This document shows, piece by piece, positions 24,236 through 28,511 of a DNA stretch of 28,511 nt. The DNA comes from Negativibacillus sp. (GTDB lineage: Bacteria > Bacillota > Clostridia > Oscillospirales > Ruminococcaceae), in the NCBI GenBank assembly GCA_020024325.1, contig JAHHTY010000026.1:1-28511 (forward strand), given 5' to 3'. The notes beneath the pieces were generated by a model that had not been told where the DNA came from, ran no database searches, and saw only the letters and a program-made list of their open reading frames with translations. The position numbers were made by a program, and so were the translations under genes. Every line of letters begins with the position of its first letter. Positions within the stretch are counted from its first letter, which is position 1.

Positions 24236-24799
24236 TTATAAAATCGGTTTAATCACTGCCTGAAAATATCGGTCTAATTCTTCCGGAGACTGCTTCATTC
24301 GTCCTTTCAGCCACCACAGCACCATCTCTACAAAGCTGCCGGAAATATGATTGATTAAAAACTCCTGAGGAATATCTGTGTTATTTTTTCGGTTTTGGCT
24401 AACAAATTGGGTTTTTATCAATTCGTCCAGACTGTTTTTAAAGTACCTCAGAAAGATGTCGTTGTTTTCGCTGGCAAGTAAACCGAGAATGTTGTTGCTG
24501 TTTTCTTGCAGGTGCTGCAATAGATGACAAAATACAGAGGTTGGTGCGCTCATGTCTGAATACAGTCCGTGAGTGTGTGTACAATCCATGGCACTGCTGA
24601 TAATATGCCCGAAAAGTTCTTCACATAAAGATTTTAACAAATCATCTTTTGCCTGAAAGTGGGAATAGAAGGTTGTGCGTCCCACATTGGCGGTGTCAAT
24701 AATTTTCTGTACTGTAATTTTACTATAACTTTCTTTTGCTAAAAGAGTAGTAAACGCAGTTAAAATGGCTGACCGTGTTTTCTGTTGTCGTCTGTCCAT
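24236..24799 (-). CDS. TetR/AcrR family transcriptional regulator
   Basis: A 187-residue DNA-binding regulator. The N-terminal TetR helix-turn-helix spans about residues 8-55 (RSAILTAFTTLLAKESYSKITVQKI, then TANVGRTTFYSHFQAKDDLL). The C-terminal ligand-binding part is all-helical with QEFLINHISGSFVEMVLWWLKG, as in the TetR_C group near DhaS-type regulators. It is divergent from the DMT transporter at 25011, so it most likely controls that gene and itself through the inverted repeats in the shared 211-base region. The ATG has a modest GGAGC binding site. Ligand unknown. Confidence 0.92.
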   Translation of the reverse strand: MDRRQQKTRSAILTAFTTLLAKESYSKITVQKIIDTANVGRTTFYSHFQAKDDLLKSLCEELFGHIISSAMDCTHTHGLYSDMSAPTSVFCHLLQHLQENSNNILGLLASENNDIFLRYFKNSLDELIKTQFVSQNRKNNTDIPQEFLINHISGSFVEMVLWWLKGRMKQSPEELDRYFQAVIKPIL

Positions 24800-24862
24800 A
24801 GTTGCTCCTTCTGTACAAAGATTGAAAAATATTCCGTAAAAAACATATCATGAATATTATCT

Positions 24863-24891
24863 ATTGTAATCTACCTTTTTCCTCATTACAA
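24863..24891 (-). promoter_or_regulatory. Promoter and palindrome before tetR-type gene
   Basis: On the minus strand TTGTAA (24891-24886), 17-base spacer and TACAAT (24868-24863). The boxes are part of a perfect inverted repeat, ATTGTAAT (24863-24870) with ATTACAAT (24885-24892), so promoter and candidate operator coincide. Confidence 0.65.
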
Positions 24892-24897
24892 TAAAAA

Positions 24898-24980
24898 AGA
24901 ACAAAATGTTCGTTATTAAATCAATTGTACGGTAAATAAAGAGATATGTCAAGAATTACCGTCTTACGTTATTTTGTTCT
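24898..24980. promoter_or_regulatory. Candidate TetR operators between divergent genes
   Basis: A 13-base palindrome GAACA-AAA-TGTTC (24899-24911) is present, and its left part AGAACAAAAT (24898-24907) recurs inverted as ATTTTGTTCT at 24971-24980, 31 bases before the DMT start. Repeated half-sites in a tetR/transporter divergent region suggest operator sites. No strong promoter for the DMT gene was identified. Confidence 0.5.
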
Positions 24981-25010
24981 TCTATCAAACAGAAGAGAGG
25001 GTTCGGTCAA

Positions 25011-25880
25011 ATGAAAACCAAAGAAAAGACAGCAATTTTTATGGCTGTGTTGGCAGCTGCATTATACGCACTCAATTCACCTGTTTCAAAACTGCTCCTT
25101 TCTCATATTCCAACCACGGTAATGGCAGGCCTTTTGTATCTTGGCGCCGGATTCGGGCTTTTGATTGTGCGATTTTTTCAAAAAAGAATCGGTGTACAAT
25201 CCAACGAGCAAAGCCTTTCCCAAAAAGATGCTCCTTATACAATAGGAATGATTCTTTTAGATATTGCGGCACCGATTTCTTTGATGATCGGTTTAACAAT
25301 GACCAATGCTGCCAACGCTTCACTGCTGAATAATTTTGAAATTGTTGCCACTTCAATGATTGCATTGTTTATTTTTAAGGAAAAAATTTCCAGAAGATTG
25401 TGGGCGGCAATTTTTCTGGTGACGCTTGCAAGCATTGTTCTGACAACAGAGGATATAAGCAGCTTCCGATTTTCGTTTGGTTCTCTTTTTGTTTTGCTTG
25501 CTTGTGTGTGCTGGGGATTCGAAAATAACTGCACCCACATGATTTCTCATAAAAACCCTCTGGAAATTGTGGTAATCAAAGGCTTTGGTTCCGGATTAGG
25601 TTCTTTGATGATTGCATTTGCAATCGGAGAAAATCTTCCCGCAATCAAGTATATACTATGTGCCATGTTGTTGGGATTTATAGCATATGGATTAAGCATC
25701 TTTTTTTACATTTATGCTCAACGTACATTAGGAGCGGCTAAGACAAGTGCATACTATGCGGTTGCACCGTTTATCGGGGCTGCATTATCCCTAATTGTGT
25801 TTCGGGAAGTTCCAACAATGTCATTCTTGGCAGCACTTTCTATCATGGCAGTAGGAACATACCTTGCATCAACAGATTAA
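25011..25880 (+). CDS. EamA/DMT-superfamily transporter
   Basis: A 289-residue inner-membrane protein with about ten helices arranged as two EamA repeats, the drug/metabolite transporter layout. Repeat 1 begins AIFMAVLAAALYALNSPVSKLLL and ends LTMTNAANASLLNNFEIVATSMIALFIFKEKIS; repeat 2 begins FGSLFVLLACVCWGFENNCTHM and ends SAYYAVAPFIGAALSLIVFREVP. The paired alpha-helical repeats and the Glu after the fourth helix (FKEKIS, FREVP) are family hallmarks. Substrate is unknown; efflux of a metabolite or toxic compound sensed by the divergent TetR regulator is the likely arrangement. The ATG follows AGAGAGGG at slightly long spacing. Confidence 0.93.
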   Translation: MKTKEKTAIFMAVLAAALYALNSPVSKLLLSHIPTTVMAGLLYLGAGFGLLIVRFFQKRIGVQSNEQSLSQKDAPYTIGMILLDIAAPISLMIGLTMTNAANASLLNNFEIVATSMIALFIFKEKISRRLWAAIFLVTLASIVLTTEDISSFRFSFGSLFVLLACVCWGFENNCTHMISHKNPLEIVVIKGFGSGLGSLMIAFAIGENLPAIKYILCAMLLGFIAYGLSIFFYIYAQRTLGAAKTSAYYAVAPFIGAALSLIVFREVPTMSFLAALSIMAVGTYLASTD

Positions 25881-26697
25881 AATAAATCGCTTTTAAAAGA
25901 GCAACTGTTCATGATACAATATATAAGAAAGGGTAGGGGACACAAAAACTGAACCTGTCAAGATAACTTTTCATTTATGGACGTTAAAAAACTTTAGAAT
26001 GAGAAGATGGTTTGTGACTCTCTACACCCTAGCTGAAATTGTCAGATGAAACAATAAAAAAGGGAGGAGTGTTCTTACAGCATTTTGAATGCTGTAAAAA
26101 CACTCCTTTTAGTGCAGCAAAGCATTTTATTATTCATTATCAATGGGTTTTATATCATTTAAAAGTAATTGTTTTTTATAAAAATTGAAACGATTGCTTC
26201 AAAGACGTTATTATCCGTCACTGTTTTCATAGTTTATTCTATAGCAAATCTTTTTTACAGTACACCTGTGACATCTGGAAAAGACCTTTTTCTGACGTTG
26301 ATAAAGTAACGGTACACGAATTTTTCGTATTTTACAACGCCCATGAAAAGTAAATTTGCAGAAAAGAGCATGGGATGAAACAAGAAACACCGTCAAAGGC
26401 AGAGCTGTCAAAGCGGTGGGGAAAGATGAGATATAAATGTAAGATGGTAAAACGGAAATTCATCACACACAAAAAGACTGATTTCTCACACCGGAGAAAT
26501 CAGTCAGCAGCTCGGCAATACCAAGCATAGAAACAGTGGAGAGAAAAGAAAAGTGCCGGAGCAAAGAAAATGATGTTATCAATAGGAAGATGTGGGATAG
26601 ATTTATTTATAATCTTGTGATATACTTTAATTGCTTAAAATATCAGATCAATCAAAATGTTTCTAACAGATGAATTTAGGGAAAGAAAGTGATTTGA
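25881..26697. other. Long region without a convincing gene
   Basis: About 800 bases with no gene I can support. An imperfect inverted repeat (about 25934-25948 against 26013-26032, GGGTAGGGGACACAAA-like) could be the ends of a decayed small element. A 12-bp hairpin (26476-26487 with 26494-26505, GACTGATTTCTC) has a T tract on the minus-strand side. A very basic 51-codon plus-strand frame (26375-26530, MKQETPSKAELSKRWGKMRY...) has only a weak binding site and contains the hairpin. Confidence 0.45.
26060..26110 (+). terminator. Long hairpin terminator after the DMT gene
   Basis: An outer stem (AGGAGTGTT 26065-26073 with AACACTCCT near 26099-26107) and an inner 10-bp stem (TTACAGCATT 26075-26084 with 26088-26097) form one long hairpin ending in TTTT. 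An A run on the left gives a T tract on the other strand too, so it is probably bidirectional. Confidence 0.8.
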
Positions 26698-27114
26698 ATG
26701 AAAAAAACAGTTTTATTTGGTTTCGTTTTAATAGTGGTTTTATCCCTTGTAGGTTGCGGTAAGTATAAGGAAAATAAGATTGAAATTGTTGTTCCTGCTG
26801 GTACAACAAAAGATTTCCTTTATATAGAAGATTTTATCTATTCTGATGAAGAAATATCCACAAACCATGATACCCTAACATTGACGATTGATAAATCAGG
26901 CGATGAATCTGTGAACGCGGAAATCGTTCTTAAACCCATAGAATATGAGGAAGAAAACGCCTATGAGCGTATAGCTGTAACTTCGGGAACACCTTTGGAA
27001 ATAGATGTTGAAGAGGATGCCTGGTTCAAGGTTGGAGTTGCACTGCAAAATCCAACAGATAAAGATGTTGTTGTTAACATTTCTATAGACGACGTTATTG
27101 TAAGAGTAGGATAA
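26698..27114 (+). CDS. Small lipoprotein of unknown function
   Basis: A 138-residue secreted lipoprotein. Residues 1-20 are a signal peptide with lipobox LVGC (C20 lipidated; MKKTVLFGFVLIVVLSLVGC). The mature part is acidic and beta-rich (KIEIVVPAGTTKDFLYIEDFIYSDEEI, TLTLTIDKSGDESVNAEIVLKPI, AWFKVGVALQNPTDKDVVVNISIDDVIVRVG), which looks like one immunoglobulin-like beta sandwich. I do not recognise a family. The ATG follows AGGGAAAGAAAG. It lies in an AT-rich accessory region just before two degraded genes. Confidence 0.8.
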   Translation: MKKTVLFGFVLIVVLSLVGCGKYKENKIEIVVPAGTTKDFLYIEDFIYSDEEISTNHDTLTLTIDKSGDESVNAEIVLKPIEYEEENAYERIAVTSGTPLEIDVEEDAWFKVGVALQNPTDKDVVVNISIDDVIVRVG

Positions 27115-27173
27115 GAGCGTTCAATCTATTCCGTTTTTGGGGACAGGGGAATTTTATAAAGCGAAGATTTTGG

Positions 27174-27394
27174 ATGAAGAAAGCAACAAGTTTTGTAAAT
27201 GCCACAGTATTGCATCTTATCTTGGTCAGCTGCGGAAATTCTAATATTAAATAACCAAAGCAGAGCGTGAACAGCTGCTGTATGGAGGTATTGTTCCGGA
27301 AAATGACTGGCATATTGCAACAGAAGCCAAGATTGAAAGACAGCTTGTAAGTGCCATATATCCTTCTTGCAGCAAGAGAGGTTTAATATTTTGA
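27174..27394 (+). pseudogene. Frameshifted small lipoprotein remnant
   Basis: A start at 27174 encodes a lipoprotein-like signal (MKKATSFVNATVLHLILVSC, lipobox LVSC) that stops at 27252-27254. A second reading frame then continues with coding-like sequence (KAEREQLLYGGIVPENDWHI, then ATEAKIERQLVSAIYPSCSK) to a stop at 27392-27394. The two parts are in different frames, consistent with a single indel near 27240-27256 and possibly larger loss. No clear binding site precedes the ATG. The family is not recognised. Confidence 0.45.
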
Positions 27395-27456
27395 AGATAT
27401 CCAAAATGATGAGTATAAATAATTTACAGATGACTACTGTTTAAGGAGAGAATAAA

Positions 27457-27951
27457 ATGATTACAAAGAAACCGACTCCGGAAATACTGACTGAATGGAA
27501 AAATATATTTGAACAGTATAAAGATCTACTTCAACCTAATAGGAAAAGCGGCACCGAGCTTTTGGATTACCTGCAAAGCAATTACTCTCTTACAGAAATA
27601 ACGGATGAAGAAATTTTGTCAGTTATTTCTGAAAATGTTTCTCGGAATGATTTTTTCGCAGAAAAACTGTCCTCCGGTCAATTACCATTGCCAAAAGCTT
27701 TTTACCTTGAGAATGTTGGAAACGGGCATAAATTTTATCTTTCCGAAAATCAGGATCAGTTAGATTTATGGGGCGGTGAAATAACAAAGATCTTTGTTGG
27801 TATAGATTTATCCAGCGGTTTCTATCTGGTAGAAGGAAGTACCATGCTTGGGGATGAACTTCGTGCATTTCAAGGTGTTGATGAAAAGGATTTAGAAAAC
27901 TATGTTGTTGTAGCAGATTATATCAGAGCCTTGCAACGTTTTGACAAATAG
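27457..27951 (+). CDS. Hypothetical protein, 164 residues
   Basis: A soluble acidic protein without signal peptide or membrane segment. The N-terminal half is helical (TPEILTEWKNIFEQYKDLLQ, SGTELLDYLQSNYSLTEITDEEIL); the C-terminal half is strand-rich (PKAFYLENVGNGHKFYLSEN, TKIFVGIDLSSGFYLVEG) and ends in a helix (LENYVVVADYIRALQRF). It has a good TAAGGAGAG binding site and normal codon use, so it is very likely expressed. I do not recognise the family. The size, acidity and setting beside small lipoproteins and gene debris resemble immunity proteins of polymorphic toxin loci, but no toxin is visible, so this is only a suggestion. Confidence 0.78.
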   Translation: MITKKPTPEILTEWKNIFEQYKDLLQPNRKSGTELLDYLQSNYSLTEITDEEILSVISENVSRNDFFAEKLSSGQLPLPKAFYLENVGNGHKFYLSENQDQLDLWGGEITKIFVGIDLSSGFYLVEGSTMLGDELRAFQGVDEKDLENYVVVADYIRALQRFDK

Positions 27952-28070
27952 GAGTTTCCCATGATTTATAAACCTTTTCAATTACACTCATAGTGATAAT
28001 TTGCCATTTTGTTGAGTTATAAAAAACAAAATTTATATTTTAATGCTATGCAGACAGATATTTTGACTGC

Positions 28071-28216
28071 ATGACAGAGATCCGCATGGGTAACTCTGTC
28101 CTCGTTGTGTCGGAATTTTCAAGGAGAACAGCACCGCTACCGCAACTGATAAGATGATGAAGGTGCTGGAAGCAGAGAGCAATGCGCCCCAAAAGGAGGA
28201 CGATAAAAAGGTATAG
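28071..28216 (+). pseudogene. Frameshifted TnpW-like mobile-element accessory protein
   Basis: The start at 28071 gives MTEIRMGNSVLVVSEF, then the frame breaks at a TTTT run near 28120. Restoring one T gives a continuous product whose second half, read in the other frame to the TAG at 28214, is ENSTATATDKMMKVLEAESN followed by APQKEDDKKV. The pattern (R-x-G-N-x-x-x-x-V-S-x-F, then A-x-D-K-M-x-x-V-L-E) resembles small TnpW-type proteins carried by conjugative and mobilisable elements of Clostridia; this is from memory of the family, not a search. It marks a mobile-element scar. No transposase or recombinase is adjacent in the window. Confidence 0.45.
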
Positions 28217-28226
28217 AAAATGAAAG

Positions 28227-28511
28227 CTATCCTTTGGCATTTTTATAAACAATAATACCGCATACAAAATAATAGACGCAAAGAATTATTCCCAAAGGTA
28301 TTTCAACATTAATAACCTGCCCTGTATACTGCGTACCCATATAAATCAACACACAGCCAACAACGAAACCGCCTATACAGCCATACCACCTGTTATTGAG
28401 CATAACAGCAGCTGACAGAAACATTACCGAAAGCCAGAACCATACCCAAATTTCGATTGGTTTGAAACCTGCAATAAAACCTAATGCAATATATAATATC
28501 AGTGCAAGTAC
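28227..28511 (-). CDS. Partial membrane protein, cut by window edge
   Basis: The last 94 residues of a membrane protein; the frame stays open to base 28511, so the start lies outside the window. At least three hydrophobic helices are visible: LALILYIALGFIAGF at the edge, then GCIGGFVVGCVLIYMG, and LGIILCVYYFVCGIIVY near the C-terminus, which ends KNAKG. An internal ATG at 28424 could be read as a start, but the frame upstream is equally hydrophobic and coding-like (EIWVWFWLSVMFLSAAVML), so I treat it as internal. Family not recognised. Confidence 0.65.
   Translation of the reverse strand, partial: VLALILYIALGFIAGFKPIEIWVWFWLSVMFLSAAVMLNNRWYGCIGGFVVGCVLIYMGTQYTGQVINVEIPLGIILCVYYFVCGIIVYKNAKG

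Noticed and set aside
24899..24911. GAAC...GTTC palindrome considered as a LexA box
   Set aside because: The spacing between GAAC and GTTC is five bases, not four, and it sits in a tetR/transporter region, so a TetR operator is more plausible.
26211..26411. A 66-codon minus-strand frame in the gene-free region
   Set aside because: No clear binding site or family pattern; composition looks like random AT-rich sequence.
26375..26530. A 51-codon very basic plus-strand frame
   Set aside because: Weak binding site, contains a strong hairpin with a T tract facing the other way, and no recognised family; kept only as a remark in the region entry.
28046..28267. A 73-codon minus-strand frame near the right end
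   Set aside because: It overlaps the better-supported membrane protein and the TnpW-like remnant in other frames and shows no binding site.
1..28511. Search for CRISPR arrays, tRNA and rRNA genes
   Set aside because: No regularly spaced repeats, no cloverleaf-like segment with a T-loop pattern and no rRNA-like stretch were seen by eye.

Overview
The window looks like chromosomal DNA from a Gram-positive, low-to-moderate GC member of the Bacillota, most likely class Clostridia. Support comes from strong AGGAGG-type ribosome binding sites, an efp gene followed by a CD1247-type acidic Cys-rich protein, a YqeG phosphatase beside aroQ, an LLH-type holin and a YolD/UvrX polymerase pair. The class is inferred from gene content; no rRNA or marker gene fixes the genus. 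No tRNA, rRNA, CRISPR array or intact transposase was seen.

Layout. 1-4212 is a housekeeping block: rpsU with its own promoter and terminator, then yqeG, an endonuclease IV-like TIM-barrel protein and aroQ in one tight run, then efp behind a long structured leader, and the CD1247-type protein. 4241-6061 is a single cytoplasmic GH35 beta-galactosidase. 6151-9913 is a cobalamin-riboswitch-controlled operon: substrate-binding lipoprotein, FecCD permease, ATPase and a CGGC-domain Cys protein, most simply read as corrinoid uptake. 10023-12189 (minus strand) is an amidohydrolase coupled to the alpha subunit of a class I fumarase-type hydratase with no beta subunit beside it. 12300-13295 holds a Cys-rich small protein and a membrane-anchored protein whose promoter carries a palindrome. 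13524-19920 is a same-strand run: ABC-F ATPase, AI-2E-type membrane protein, UvrD-like helicase and RlmA-type rRNA methyltransferase. 20395-21548 is an amidase-SPOR protein plus holin, which looks like a phage lysis cassette with no other phage genes.

From about 21800 rightwards the DNA is more accessory in character. It holds a YolD/UvrX translesion polymerase pair, a TetR regulator divergent from a DMT transporter, about 800 bases without a convincing gene but with several hairpins, a small lipoprotein, two frameshifted gene remnants (one resembling a small TnpW-like accessory protein of mobile elements), an unrecognised 164-residue protein and the end of a membrane protein cut by the window edge. 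This reads as a chromosomal stretch worn by past insertions.

I found no complete new multi-gene system that I can defend. The best leads are the orphan lysis cassette with a SPOR domain, the CGGC protein in the corrinoid operon, the lone hydratase alpha subunit coupled to an amidohydrolase, and several palindromic operators whose regulators are not obvious.
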